Part shown: positions 1 to 13,832 of the stretch, piece by piece
Numbering within the stretch: position 1 is the stretch's first letter
Layout of the letters: every line of letters starts with the position of its first letter
Assembly (NCBI RefSeq): GCF_045679555.1
Contig: NC_092094.1
Coordinates: forward strand, 35,852,430 to 35,916,429
DNA length: 64,000 nt
Direction: 5' to 3'
From: Salvelinus alpinus
Lineage: Eukaryota > Chordata > Actinopteri > Salmoniformes > Salmonidae
Program-made: the position numbers and the translations under genes
The notes under the pieces: model-generated
Databases searched by the model: none
What the model was told of the DNA's origin: nothing
Seen by the model: the letters and a program-made list of their open reading frames with translations, nothing else

Positions 1-3000
1 TTTTAAATGTGAAAGCCTCCCTTAGAATTTCATTGAGGTAATTCTTTTTCATTTTATAAAGCTTTAAAGTAGTCCTTGAACTTGCCATGTTCTGGTCAGA
101 AATGGCCACAATTAGCAAACAATCCATCCCTTTTTAAGCCTGCCCCCCCCGCCCCCGCCCCCACCCACCCCCACCTACCAAACCACACATTCCCCCTTAA
201 CACCATACAGATCCACCCTCAGACCCTCTGTCCCATCCATATTTCCCTCAGTCTGCCCTTCTGCTTTTCCTCATCTCTCCGTTGTGTGCTAAAAAGCTAT
301 TGTCTGCGTCATCTGAAACTCTGCTCGCTCTTATAGACAACAGTAGAAAAAAAACAGAGTGCACAGGTTTGGAACACTGAATAGAAAATTGCACTTAAGT
401 GGTCTTCTTTTGCCCATCACCCCTAGCCTCCACCCCTCCTCCTCATGAGAAGAGCTGCAGGGGTGGGCTGCAAGGGGACGCCAGCGGGGCAATGGCAAAC
501 TTGAAAACAGCCAACATTTGCAGCACTCTCGAAAAACAAGCATTTCACACCTGAAGCCTTTCATGCAGGGCCTTGAGGCATCCTCTTTAAGGCTTTTAAT
601 TGGCTATTGCTTCAGAGCTCGTTGAGCGCACCCATTACGGAGAGGCGACAAGCAGCCAAGTATGTCGAATGAAAAGGGTCCTTCTCCCAGATGGGCCCGG
701 TGGCATTAAAACTGCTAGATCACTTCTTGCTGTAGTAGTTCAGATGTATACACAACATCTCCTAATACTTCATTTAAACAGGGAAGTTGGGATAAGTGGG
801 AGAGGCAGGAGTGTGATGTCTGTATGAAAAGGTTTCAAAAGGTTTTGTGTGAGGTAGTTACAGTATATTTGTCACACCCTTGTGAAATCTAAAGACACCA
901 TGTGTAGACAAACTGCTGTATTGCCATCAGAGATAGGAGGTAGTGACAGCTAACATGATGCTCTACGTGAGATCCACTATGAGACTTACGGAGGTGGGCT
1001 GAGTGACAGGTGTAAGAGATGACACTGTTACACAGATGCATTTGTTTACGAATGCTAGCATCGCCGCTGACTGAAAAACATTGCCTTCACTTATTGTTCT
1101 CAGGCTGACTGATAACTGTTTAAAGACACAATGCCTACCCAGATAACATCAAAAGCTTTAAATAATGATGTCTGTAACTAGTCTTTCTCTACACTTGTCC
1201 CCTGTAATCTTAGCTCTAGGATGTATGTTCCATTTTTGTTAAGCAGCTCTACCTTCAAGATATGCACTTTTATCCTCTCCTCTGCCATCTGCCTCTGAAG
1301 TTTCACCCATACCCGCCTGAGGCACTACGAGCCTTGGATGGCATTGTTTTTAGGGCATGCTGACTCCACGGACGGCCTTGGGGGAACCAGAGAAAGTAGG
1401 TGCTAACTCTCTGGGCTGCTGATGAGGAAGGGATTGGCAGTGAGCTGGGTTGGGGCTCATGGGAAATCTGGCGTGCAAACTAATTATGTTGTGCTGCCAA
1501 ACTGCCTTTGATTACTAAATGGGGAGGGGGCAGGGGTGGAGCTTAACATTTATTAATTTCCTATTAATTTTATTTTAAAGAAAATAAAGCGGTTCAAATT
1601 AGGGTTCTTTTGTAAGAACACCCCGTTTTATTGTAAAGTAATTGCTTCTGTGATGATGCATTGATATGTGTTTTCAGTTGATAATGTAACCACTAAAATG
1701 AGTGGATTTCTAATGTTAAAAAAATAACACCCACCATTTGTGAAAATATGTCCGTTTTCTAATCTACGACACATGGCACATTTTCTAAAATGTCCATCCT
1801 CAAGTCACAAACTATCTGGCTGCTCCTCTAAATCAGGACTATATGACAGCAAATATCTAATTATTATTTCTATGTTTCCCCACCTGCCACTCACACTTTT
1901 GGGGAATGATGCTTAAAACAGGTTACCTCACAAATGATTTGCTTTATTTGTATTAACACCTCAGCTGGTGGCACAGACGGCCCCTGGAGGTAAGCAATCC
2001 ATTAGAGGTATAGGATGCTTGTCCACTTTCTCAATAATGGAGCACAATACAATTTAAAACAAAAAGAAGCATCAGACCTGAGTGAAATACCTATTCCTGA
2101 GTATTTTTTATATTATAATTAATTATATTTGAAGTATTTTAGATCAAGTAAGTCTTTGTTTTACAAGGAATAAGGTATTTGACTCTTGACGTTAAACTTT
2201 TCTGTATTTCAAAAATATATATATACTGTATACTGTGTAAGTTTGGGAATTCATTAATAACATATATCAATATTTAATGGCCAAATCGTTTTTTAAACCT
2301 AAGTCATAATATAATTATAATTTTCAGTGGTCGGTGTGGCTTCGTAGCACTCCTGCAGTCAAATGACCTAGTGCCCTCAACAGTGGAATGTTCATATTTT
2401 TCATAATTTCATAATTAATCAACATTATTTAAAAAAATGCAGAAAATCTGGTGTTTCTATTTCAAACTGTGTTGTTATATTTTAGTCTTCTTTGAAGTAT
2501 ATACAGTGTAATATCTGACATTGTACAGGTGTGATCTTTTTTTAAACCCATAACCATGTGTGTGAGGTGTATAATTTGGTTTCAAAGTAGATTTGTTTAA
2601 GACTACCATGAAACACTCTGTGTCACCCTGATTCAGCCCACTGCAGTAAAAGGTTTTAAGAAAATACAATACACTGTAGAGAAACAGTGTTATAGATTTG
2701 GTCACCAATTGTCTGATTGCATACTCAAATAACTGATACAAAAATACATTATACCTTGCATAAAGTATACATAAATAATGTCATTCCACAACTTTTTTTC
2801 AAAATATTATTTGAATGTAGTTGAAGCATATGCAATCAAACCTGGAACAAAGAATAATAGGCTATACACTGTATAAGGGTAGATGCTGCTTCTCCATTTA
2901 GCCCAAATGTATTTTTTAAAGACACAGGTGGAAGGTTGCAATAAAAGGTAGCACGGATGATTATAATGGGAGATAAATCTTCTATGTCCCCTGCATTCTT

Positions 3001-3420
3001 TTTTATTACATTATGTTTCATTATATGTAAACGTGCTTAGCAGATGTCTCCATGCGTTTTGACTTACATTTATATTTTAGCACATAATCCAGTTACGCAG
3101 TGCTACATGTCACCTGTTCAGATTAAACACATTTTGTTAAGGGTACAACGGCAGATTATGGCAGCATCCCTTCTTACAACAACCTAATCTCTCTCTCTCT
3201 CTCTGGACTTTTTCCCAGCATTTCAAGGGTTAAAAGAATGGATCTGATTTTATAAGGGAATTGGAGGCACAGTCATGGATCTAAATGTGTGGGAAGGGAT
3301 GCAGGTAACATCAGTCATTGACATAGAGCCACATGATATCAGACACAGAATAGATCACTGGCTGTGTGGTATACTGTACATACCCTTCCAGAGACCTCAT
3401 CCTTCTTCAAAGGGGCAGAC
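1..3420. other. Unique AT-rich intergenic or intronic sequence
   Basis: No exon-like ORF or recognisable repeat is seen. A C-rich run near 147-175 and a short (CT)n near 3189-3204 are the only simple repeats. The stretch around 1480-1720 is rich in TAATTA-like motifs and might be a conserved non-coding element, which cannot be tested from one sequence. Short ORFs here look random. Confidence 0.6.
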
Positions 3421-3590
3421 TGGTTGTGGTTAGGGAACTGAACTTGGGACTAGAGGGCTGCAGGTTAAATCTCTCCAGTGAGACACTGAGCAAGGTACTT
3501 AACCTGAGCTGCTTCAATGAACATCCCGCTTAATAAATAGATGGCATGTAAAATGTCACCACTGCATGCTGAAGTAGCAATGCTCTGGCA
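3421..3590 (+). repeat. Degenerate tRNA-derived SINE-like fragment
   Basis: The segment 'tggttagggaactgaactt' followed by 'gggactagagggctgcaggtt' resembles the tRNA-like head of fish SINEs. The 'aggttaaatctc' stretch sits where a pol III B box (GGTTCRANNCC) is expected. It continues with a phrase close to 'agacactgagcaaggtacttaacc', which is typical of this class. No clean tail or target duplication is visible. The B box is mutated, so a chance resemblance or an old relic are both possible. Confidence 0.45.
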
Positions 3591-5682
3591 ACATAAAAAG
3601 ACAGTAACTGTAAACTACAGCTTATGGTTCATATTGCAGTATGTAATAGCAAGGTATTCCATTACAAAGAGTCACTTTGAGTGTGTAGAATATTGTACAT
3701 TGAAAGATGTGTAACATTAGCCGAAATAGGCCAAATGATGTAAACTCTCTGCTTGCTGGATGCATGCTCAGAGCCCCTAGGGCAAGGCATAGGGGTCTAT
3801 ATCTGCCCTCTTTTCAGCACCTCAGTTCTCCAGTTTCTGTCCCAGGTTCTCAAGCAAGGAGAAAAAATCAATAAACCAACAAGACAGTGAGTCTCAATGG
3901 ACTTCACTCCGGATTAGGTGCTGCGTGGAAAAAAGCGGTGGAGAATGCAATGGTGAGATTGCATTATGACATTATTATCAAAATCCACATTGATTATTGA
4001 AGTACAAAAATAAAGGGTAATCCTACAAGTAGTAATTGAACCTAAATCCAAAGGCTCACTGTTCGTCCAGCAATGATAGCCAATGACATGACATTAACCA
4101 ATGAGACAGGGGCCACTGGTTTAAGTGATCTGGCAGGCGGCATGATGCCCTCCCTGTCAGGATCGATCAGTCTTGCTGAAACTAAGAGCAAGTCTGTAAA
4201 TTGGTCATAATGTTGTGTTTCATCCTGAGTCTCCAACACACATTGACTGGAGGCTGGTGTCCTTCATCCCGCTGGGTCCCTGGCCTCCCCTCCTTTCATT
4301 CTGTGCACACGGCTGATCTCTGCTCTCTGAGGGGAGGGAGCCAGTGTGCCAGGGGCTAGGCAGCACCCACAACCTCTCATGGCTCACATCGCACCGTGGC
4401 AGGGAGCACAAAACAAGAGACAGGCACTAACACTGGGGTCCCCTTCAACATTCTCTCACTGCATAAAAAAAATTGTCCAACAATGATCAATGTAGAATGC
4501 CAAGCCATTTCACTAACAAATCCATTTTTATTTTATTTTTTGCTGGTTTTTAGCAGTAGACATAAAGACAGAACATAATTGACAGTAATAAAACATATAT
4601 ACAGCATCAAGTACAAAAACTAAATCCCCCTGTTACATTTAGACATATACATCAATCAAGTTACATTGGTACCACATCCATTTTTAAGTATGCAACGTTA
4701 GAAATTGAGAGTGGCATTGATAACCTCACAAAGAGTTGATGTGCTATTTCTCTAGACCTACAGTATAGGGGTGGCCTCTGTCTCCAGTACATTAATGGGA
4801 CAGACTTGAAAGGCCCTAAAATCCACCCTCTCTGCCCCTCTCCCAGTCTGTTGGAAAGTAATCTGCTTACATCATTAGGCTAAGCTTGCTGAAACTAATT
4901 ACCAGATGTTGTGTTCCTCTTTCTCTCCTCTTTTTGGTCAGCTGTTAAATACCCGCCATCATTTTCTCTCACTAGCGCCCCCTCAATCTATGGCAACTCT
5001 ACACAATAAAGCCATTTGGAAATAACAACAATTGAAAAAAGAAATCTCCCTCCTGCTATTCAGAAGACCTATCATGTGCTGTTCACCTCCCTCCTCTTTC
5101 AAACTATGCGGTCATGTAGGGGCTAATAACCTGAACTGAGAAAAAGAAAATACCTGAAAAAAATGAAAGCAGGATGAACCGAGGCAATTGAGGTCCACCA
5201 GTCGCATTTGCACTTGGTAGGGATTTTTGAGGGCCTATTTTAGCTTATCACATTATTACCCATTTAGAGATAAAGAAGTGTCCCAGTGTTTATTATGGCT
5301 ACTGTAGCATGCTGAGCATGCAAACATATATTTCAATCCTCCTCCTCTATAATTCTGAGTACTGGTGTGCCACAGCACACAGAGAAGAGTTAAACAAATC
5401 CTCAACCAAATCCTGGCCATGAAGATTTATGTCGCTCAAAAGACTGGATTTAAAGGTTGTCTTTGTGATGTGTATTTGTGTCAAAGGATGTTTTATTTCC
5501 ACAATTGTGTTATTGTCATTTCCTGTTCTTTATGGGCTAATGTACAGTAAATTCCCTGACGAGCTAAACAGTGTATTTGCTGTGACTCATGTTTAGCTTC
5601 CCTCAGCAAAGGACAGAGATTTCTTTGTTTTGCAATGCACAGCAAGAAAGCGAGACAATATTATACCACAACCACCACTACC
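3591..5682. other. Unique intergenic sequence
   Basis: No supported gene. Around 4060-4180 there are CCAAT-like and TGACAG-like motifs in a less AT-rich stretch, which might be regulatory. The two minus-strand ORFs of about 65 codons at 4042-4411 have no recognisable domain and are not called. Confidence 0.55.
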
Positions 5683-5762
5683 AATAATAATAATAACAAC
5701 AACAACAATAATAATAATAACAACAATAATAATAATAATAATAATAACAACAATAATAATGT
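5683..5762. repeat. (AAT)n/(AAC)n compound trinucleotide microsatellite
   Basis: About 80 bp of alternating AAT and AAC blocks, ending at the 'gttgttgta' boundary. The three AAC blocks interrupt the AAT tract at irregular spacing. It is simple sequence and any ORF reading through it is an artefact. Confidence 0.95.
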
Positions 5763-8700
5763 TGTTGTACATTAAGCCTATTTATGTGTCCTACCTTTGT
5801 TATATTTTCTCTAGTCTAAACTGTTATTATATTCAATTGTACTATTTAATTTGACAGAACATTTCTGTTTGGAGTTTTGACATTTGAAAATAACTATTAT
5901 AAGACACTTTTGCGATGAACTCAGATATAAAACACTGCTACATATGACCATTGAATCCACATCACACTCACACTTTAGTTGTAGTAAATAAATGCATGCC
6001 TTTCCAAATAACGTCACAGTGCTTTCTTTACAGGAGTAATGATGATGGTGAGCTGCAAAAAAAGCATTCTTAAAAATAAAACATTTGATTTAAGACTGTA
6101 TTTGACTTTTAATGAAACTCCATACAACTAAACAGAAATGCTGTTTGTCCTACTCTTACCATCATTTATAATATGGTGACCTCAATAAACAAAGAATGAA
6201 AACATAGACATATACTTTCTTTTTTTAACACTAGCTCGTATCAACAGTCTCGCAGCGATTGTGATTCATAGCAGTCATTTAAGTGATAATGCACTCATTC
6301 ACTACACTAACAAACACGTACCTCCTGGTTATCTGTGTGGCACAGTCGGTGCTGAAGCAAGCCGCTGAACAGGAGGCAGAAACTCAAGATGGTGTTGATT
6401 GATAAATTGACAGGTTAATTTTCGTGTGGATAAGGAGAGTAAGAGCCAGAAAGACCGTAGAGCAAGTCTCTGGCCCTTTGCTCTACCTTGCATGCAGTGC
6501 CATCTATCTATTGCTGCCAGTACAGCAAGCAGAAACAGGTATGCACTATGTCAAGCCCTAGTCAACAGTTTTGACTATCTAGGTTAAACTTGTATTCAAC
6601 ATCCTATCTTTAGTTTGCTGGCATTTTCTCTGCCATTTCCTATTATTATCACATGTCACTTTATTCCTCTTGCGTAAAATAAAATAATTAATATATATAT
6701 ATACATTTCAGTGGGGATTAAGTTACTATATTACTTGTGTCTACTGTACCAAGTGATATTGCAAACAATTGTAAAACCATATAGGACAACATACATTATG
6801 AGGTCCACTGTATTGGTTCCTTATTGCATGTTTTACTCTGAAGTCAATGAAATAAGAATAAGAAGACCTTCTGGTAAAAGCAAGTTTCCCATGAAAAACT
6901 TAGGGGTTACACACCGAAAGGATATGTGTCCTGCAGTAAAATGTGTAAATGGCCATATAAAACAGACATTACGCTATACTATATTATTTGTTTTCACTTT
7001 ACATTGTATTATTTCTGAAGTTTGTAATAAACAATTATCCTTGCCGACTGTAAAAGATAAATAAAAATGATCACAACCTCCAGACAGATGCAGAACTTAT
7101 TATAGACTTCAAGTTGTGTCTCTAAAAAAAAGTATTTACAAAAATCTATTCACATTATTTGAATCACGTCTACATGCATGTTCATGGTATAGCATTAGGC
7201 TACATACTTATGACTGGTGTCATTTCTCATCTCACTTTTTGATTTGAATAGATACAGTAATGAAAGATTGCGAATGAGATTTCCAATGATCGATTTGACA
7301 ACATTATCTTCAGTAGTACTGGATTTGATTTAGTATACGAATATCAGTTTTTACTAGGTGCAATTAGCACAATCTTACTTATATGAGTGTTTTTACAAAG
7401 TAGGCAGAATTCCAGCATAGAGCTTAATTAGGGGGCAAATTCTTGGAATGGAAGAAAGGGTTTTTCTAGGGGTTAGAAAGGTTGCTAAATCTGACACACA
7501 TGTTTCTGCTGCTTGTCACTGCAATGTGTCCAGTCTACAAGCCCCTCTAATTAACTCTCTGCTAACATTATTCTGGAGCACTCCCTATATGAATCAGCAT
7601 TCAACATCATGCTAATCATCTGTCACTTTTTATAGTCGCAAAGCCAATGTTCTTCATTTATAACTTTTATAACTAATAATGTACTTTTGGGGTATCTGTA
7701 TACGCCTAACCCTGTAGGATGATGCAAAAGGATTGAAAAGATTACGGGTTGATCTGTGTTCTTATAGTTACATGTTTTTCCTTAATAATGAAAATAACTG
7801 TTTAATTTATTATATATTATGTATAAATCATTTTCCTTTAAAACTTAAATGATACATACATATTATTTGCACAACAATTCTGGAATTCAAAATCTGAATT
7901 ATAGTAATAAACCACAACTTTTTATCAACTGGAGTACAAAACTCTATCACAATTGGTGCTAGTGTGGTCATGGGCTATGACAAGTATTGCTTGAAAAGGT
8001 AAAGAAATCTGACCCAATTAAAGTACTTCTCTGGAGCATGTTTGTTGTACAGCTCCAAGGATATCCTGATCCCATTGGGTTTGTCTGAATTGAATTTGCT
8101 GGCTTGTAGTTCCGGTTGTATCTCCCTATAGTAAAGCAGTTGGCAGGGAAACTACAGTTTAAAACTCACAATTGTGAAGTTGCTGGCTCGTTAGCTATGC
8201 CATAAATCTGTAATCTTTCTAACAAAACATCATACGTCATCTTGTTTTTCTTTACTTCACTCTACATGACATATCTCTACTAAATACTGTTTTATTTTCC
8301 CATTTTATATAAGACATTTTGTATGGTTGAGAGTAAGTTTGCAAAAGTGTTAAATGAGAAGCAATATACTGCAATACATGTCTATAACTCGTTTGTTGCT
8401 TATATCATATCAATATGGAAAAATGCTAATAATTCAAACATGAAAATGTTTAATATAAAGACTTTCCTTTAATTTGGTCCTTTGTTTAATTGTCTTCCTA
8501 TGAAGCATCATCTGGTACCCAAAGGGGAAATACAGGCATCTGAACAATTTGGCATGATTCGAAGTGCAGCTAGCTACCTGCTTAGCTTCTGTATTCACAC
8601 AGACACCGGCCCTGTCTTGTAGGAACAGTGTGTGTTCATATGACAATGGAAGTCTCCCCTGAGTGGGAGTCTCACTGGGTCCACAAAATACGATGCACTC

Positions 8701-9380
8701 AAACTTTCTTTTCACAAAACTTTATAAAACACAGCGAATGCTTTGTTGTTTGTTGTAAACATGTAGACAAGGTGGCAATAAAATATAAAACATTTTTTTG
8801 TATCTCTTTCCAAAATAATGAACCCCCACAATAGTACTCAACGATAGATATAAATACATGGCAGAAGCCTAACCTTAACTATGTGGCAGACTGGGATGGG
8901 GCTGAAGTGGGAGAAATCATTGACCCTACACTTTGACTGACAGCTACAACACTGTGCCATACATGCTGAGTGTCAACGCGTTGATGTCAAGACACCTCTA
9001 GGAAGCTGATGACCCACTTCATCCTAATGTAGCTACCATGACTTCAACTTCTAACATCGGTTGAGTTCCTATCAAGAGCTCTAAAAGGATGACTTGCTAA
9101 ACTGATTATTCATCAGCTTCTAGTAGTGAAATAGCTTGTTGAAACTCAGTATTCATACAAGTCAGGTTGAACAACCCAATTACATCAAGAGTTAACAAAA
9201 ACAAAAGAAAGAAGTTGAATGTGATGTCTAACTTTTGTAGGTTGTTACTTTGCTCTTTCACAGGAACAAACTTTCAGAGATCAAAGTGTATTTTATTTCA
9301 AGAGTACTTTGTTCCTTTGTTGCATTTTCTTACTCAACAATGCATATTCATGTCATTATACGAACATTGAATACATAATC
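5763..9380. other. Unique AT-rich sequence without a supported gene
   Basis: The longest ORF (6711-7064, 117 codons) is AT-rich, low in complexity and has no domain I recognise. No transposon ends, tRNA-like heads or tandem repeats are seen. The sequence runs directly into the minisatellite at 9381. Confidence 0.55.
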
Positions 9381-9618
9381 AGATAAAGGAAACGGACACA
9401 CATTTTGAAGAAGATAAAGGAAACGGACACACATTTTGAAGAAGATAAAGGAAACGGACACACATTTTGAAGAAGATAAAGGAAACGGACACACATTTTG
9501 AAGAAGATAAAGGAAACGGACACACTTTGAAGAAGATAAAGGAAACGAACACACTTTGAAGAAGATAAAGGAAACGGACACACACTTTGAAGAAGATAAA
9601 GGAAACGGACACACACTG
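9381..9618. repeat. 31-bp minisatellite, about 8 copies
   Basis: The unit, roughly 'agataaaggaaacggacaca' followed by 'cattttgaaga', repeats with a 31-bp period (copies start at 9381, 9412 and so on). The first four copies are almost identical. Later ones have lost or changed two or three bases in the 'cattttg' segment and one copy has 'cgaacac'. Since 31 is not a multiple of 3 and the unit lacks stops on the minus strand, all three minus frames are open across the array. These ORFs are artefacts. Confidence 0.95.
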
Positions 9619-12330
9619 ACACACAAATATAGATTATTATTGTCTATCTCCATATTTACAATATTTTAAAAGATCAAACTGGACTGAGAATGTCTGCTGT
9701 GAAAAGAGGGATGAGAGGGATTGTTTGAGGTGCCGCCATATTGGTGTCAATGCTCTTGTTCACCAATAACAGCATGGTAACACCTAGGGGTGCCTCACCC
9801 TCCCATTCACTCCAGCTGTACCCTGAGGTCTGACAAACAGACAGCAGAACAACGAGAGCTGTTGATGATGCTGTGGTAAAGGAAGGCTGCAGAAGACACA
9901 TCGTTGGGAATTCATCCCATCCTGGCCTCCAATGCACCCAACAGCTTGATTCTGTGTCACTCTGAGGGCATGGCTTGGCACTCTCATGATTTGCTTTTGA
10001 AATCTAAACGGTTAATTGTGAATGATAAAAAGGGTTCAACCAAACAATGAGTTAAATAATATGGGTAAAGGGAGGGGCCTTTTTAGAGAGTCAGGCTGTA
10101 AAATGAAGTACATAAAAAGCTAAAGAAAAAAATCAAGAGGGAATAATGAAATTAGGGATGGGGCGAGAGAGAAAGAGAAAGCGAGGGCTAGAGAACTTGA
10201 AGCGCTGACCCCTATCGTCCATGGTGAAAAGCAGGAGATTAGAAAGCGTTTCATGCTAATTTCCATGGAGATTTCTGTAATTTCTCCAACATTACTTCTT
10301 CCTGCTTTGATTTGTCCGTCCTGCCTGCCCCCCCACTAGTGTCGTCAGGGTGGTCCGTTTCATCATGCTGCTGCTCTCGTGGGCCCCGAGATGGCCCCTC
10401 GCTGCGCCCAGGCGTCGTGAGATTACTGAAGCGGCGCTGACATCTCTATCAACTTGCGTCACCACTGTGCCCTCTCCCAACACCCCCCAGCCTATCCCCC
10501 ACCTCACCTCACCCACCCTCACCACAAACTCTCACAGATCTGTCAGATGATGGCTTCATTGGTTCACGTTGCTCCCTGCAAACTCCCACCAGTCTCTTTG
10601 CACTACCCCCATCCCATCATTTATTCCCTCCCAGAACCCCCCCCCCCCCACACACACACACACCACTAGAATAATCTCCTCCTCCCTTTTCATTGCAGAA
10701 TGTTTCACCTTTTGCTATTCCTCTGCCTCCTCTCTCTTTCTGCCTCAGCCTGGTTTGTGCTTCTCCCTGCCACATCAAAGAGAACCAGGGGTCATGGAGC
10801 CACAGGCATGGAATATAAATGCAACCAACTGCGTGGCAGTATGGAAAATCAATCCTCTAAAGATAGCTCCATCCACTTCATGAACCCATCATCATCCTCC
10901 ATCACATATAGTATGATATAGGAATAGTTTGTGATACCAAACTCTAATGGGTTATTGTGCATGGGATTATGTGTTATTGGGAAATGTTTGTTGTCCATCC
11001 ATAAAAATATATATATAGATTTCAGAGTTTGTTAGCATTAATCTGCATACTTGGTGCATATTTGAAAATAAGTATTAACTAGACTAGACTATGTAAGTGA
11101 TTTATTGAGAAATACGCACATACTGTACGTAGACTGAGGAGACCAACACTGCGAATGCTATTCTCAAACAAAGACGTTCTAGCAATATGTTCTTCTCAAA
11201 GGGTAATAAAGATAGAAGTGTAAATAATCTAAGTATAGATGTATATGAGAAATGCAATGTAAAAAAGTGTTAGCATTGAGAGAGGAATGTGATAAGCAAA
11301 AGAGACAACTTCTCTATTCATCCAACAAAAGCTTCAATCTCACATGGGGGTGGGGGCATTGTGTTGATTCTGGAATCCTGGGAAAAATGTCAGACAGTTT
11401 ATTGAGCAAAACACTGCAGCAGAAATATGTAAACAGACTTTGTTGGAAGCCCTCTACCAAAGACCTGCCAACAGCGAGTACTAGTCATGCTTCCCAATGT
11501 ACGTCACTATAATGCTCCACTTTGATTTGAAAATACCTGTGAAATATGCTTGTTTCTTTTACCCAGTCAGATTGACTCCTTGGATATTGATGAGAACATC
11601 CTGGGTATGATTTACTCTAGGAGAAATGTCTAAGCAACATTCCATGCAACAACCATATTGTACTGAAGACACCAAAGCTGGGTGAAAACAACTCTTGTGA
11701 TTGATGAATCCGTATTCACTGCTGAGTGATGAACAATACATTTCATGATGAAAATATGGCTTTCACCAGTTTCCAGGCATTCCTGTTTAGGATAGCATGT
11801 GATGGCTCCGTGTGGGGGCCATTGGCTCCAGTTGCTTAGCGCAAGCATCAGATGAATGCTCTGCCGGAAGATGTCAATGTCTCCATTAATGCCAGGCCTG
11901 CCACACAGGCAGTGCTTGAATGACACAGGGTTTCGTGGAGAGTGATGGGGTGTTGTAAACGTTAACTCTCACTGGCTGGTTGTCCCAGCCTGGCGGTCAC
12001 ATAGCCTGGCAACACCTATAAGGACTATAAGACAACATTTTAAGTGAACATGGGCAGCTGTATTTGTTTAACCATACCGCCACAGTGGTTATAGAGTAGT
12101 AGGATTTAAAAAAGGAAATACTACAAAAATATAACCTAAATGTGTGTGTGTGTGGGGGGGGGGGTCTATGTCATTGGTATTTTGAGTAAATACGTCTAAT
12201 TGAATGATTATTCTGATATTTAAAACCATTATAACCAAACTAGAGAGTGCATTGGTCTAGAATGTTCGAGAATTTTTGAGAAGCATGTTCCATGACTATG
12301 ACATAAGTGATAAAAGAGGCATTCAATCTA
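9619..12330. other. Unique sequence with pyrimidine-rich stretches
   Basis: Contains a C-rich/CA-rich patch near 10628-10665 and a G-run near 12156. ORFs at 10292-10921 overlap each other on both strands in a low-complexity, C-rich segment and are not credible genes. The 9660-9990 stretch is less AT-rich than its surroundings but carries no recognised domain. Confidence 0.5.
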
Positions 12331-13830
12331 CAGTGCATTCGGAAAGTATTTGAACCCCTTGACATTGTCCATATTCTGTTATGTTACAGCCTTATTCTAA
12401 AATGGATTAAAAAATAAATTTTCCTAATCAATCTACACACAATACCCCATAATGACAAAGTGAAAACAGGTTTTTAGAAGTGTTTGCAAAAGTATTAAAA
12501 ATAGAAACTTATTTACACAAGTATTCAGACCCTTTGCTATGAGACTTTGAGAAATTGAAATTGAACTCAGGTGCATCCAGTTTCCATTGATTATCCTCGA
12601 GATGCTTCTACAACTTGATTGGAGCCCACCTGTGGTTAATTCAATTAATTGGACATGATTTGTAAAAGCACACACCTGTCTATATGAGGTCCCACAGTTG
12701 ACAGTGTATGTCAGAGCAAAAACCAAGCCATGAGGTCAAAGGAATTGTCTGTAGAGCTCCAAGACAGGATTGTGTCGAGGTACAGATCTGGGGATGAAAA
12801 TCAAAAAATGTCTGCAGCATTGAAGGTCCCAAAGAACACAGTGGCCTCCATCATTCTTAAATGGAAGAAGTTTGGAACCACCAAGACTCTTCCTAGCAAT
12901 CAGGGGAGAAGGTCATTGGGCAGGGAGGTGACCAAGAACCCAATGGTCACTCTGACAGATCTCCAGAGTTCCTCTGTGGAGATGGGAGAACCTTCCAGAA
13001 GGACAACCATCTCTGCAGCACTCTACCAATCAGGTCTTTATAGTAGAGTGGCCAGACGGAAGCCACTCCTCAGTAAAAGGCACATGACATCCCGCTTGGA
13101 GTTTGCAAAAGGCACCTAAAGGACTGTCAGACCATGAGAAACAAGATTCTCTGACCTGATGAAACCAAGACTGGTGGTGGCAGCATCATGCTGTGGGGAT
13201 GTTTTTCAGCAGCAGGAGAGACTAGTCAGGATCGAGGGGAAAGATGAATGGAGCAAAGTACAGAGAGATCCTTGATGAAAACCTGCTCCAGAGCGCTCAG
13301 GACCTCAGACTGGGGCGAAGGTCCACCTTCCAACAGGACAATGACCCTAAGCACACAGCCAAGACAACACAGGAGTGGCTTCGGGACAAGTCTCTGAATA
13401 TCCACGAGTGGCCGAGCCAGAGCTCGGACTTGAACCCGATAGAACATCCCTGAAAATAGCTGTGCAGCGACGCTCCCCATCCAACCTGACAGAGCTTGAG
13501 AGGATCTGCAGAGAGGAATGGGAGAAACTCCCCAAATACAGCTGTGCTAAGCTTGTAGCGTCATACCCAAGAAGACTCAGGGCTGTAATCGCTGCCAAAG
13601 GTGCTTCAACAAAGTACTGAGTAAAGGGTCTGAATACTTATGTAAATCTGATATTATTAAACAATTGTGAATTTGCAAACATTTATAAAAGCCTGTTTTT
13701 GCTTTGTCATTATGGGGTATTGTGTGTAGATTGATGGGAGGGGGGACAATTTAATCAATTTTAGAATAAGGCTGTAATGTAGCAAAATGTGGAAAAAGTC
13801 AAGGGGTCTGACTGCTTTCCGAATGCACTG
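12331..13830 (+). mobile_element. Tc1-like DNA transposon, complete ends, inactive
   Basis: The element begins 'cagtgcattcggaaagtatt' and ends with its reverse complement ('ctttccgaatgcactg'), each flanked by a TA dinucleotide (12329-12330 and 13831-13832), the Tc1/mariner target duplication. The subterminal 'cttattctaaaatggatt' and the opposing 'caattttagaataaggctg' extend the inverted repeats. Length is 1.5 kb, normal for a full Tc1 element. Two further copies of the same family lie in this window (21839-23356 and 44189-45303). Confidence 0.93.
12730..13620 (+). pseudogene. Tc1 transposase pseudogene
   Basis: Encodes an IS630/Tc1 DDE transposase that would cut and paste the surrounding element. 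The start at 12730 gives 'MRSKELSVELQDRIVSRYRS', then the paired helix-turn-helix DNA-binding region. Reading is lost after about 129 codons. The catalytic region follows in other frames: an altered first-Asp motif (PDETK), then a deletion of about 80 bp relative to the copy at 44989-45110. Downstream are '[12 protein letters not shown]' (second Asp present), 'SDLNPIE' (Glu region) and a C-terminus ending 'GASTKY'. At least three frame breaks make it non-functional. Confidence 0.9.
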
Positions 13831-13832
13831 TA

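Noticed and set aside
6711..7064. 117-codon AT-rich ORF as a small gene
   Set aside because: No recognisable domain, no splice context, and composition matches the non-coding surroundings.
9381..9618. CRISPR-like array
   Set aside because: The 31-bp units are head to tail with no unique spacers, in a vertebrate genome.
9348..9653. Three overlapping minus-strand ORFs of 81-101 codons
   Set aside because: They are frame-shifted readings of the same 31-bp minisatellite and have no independent coding signal.
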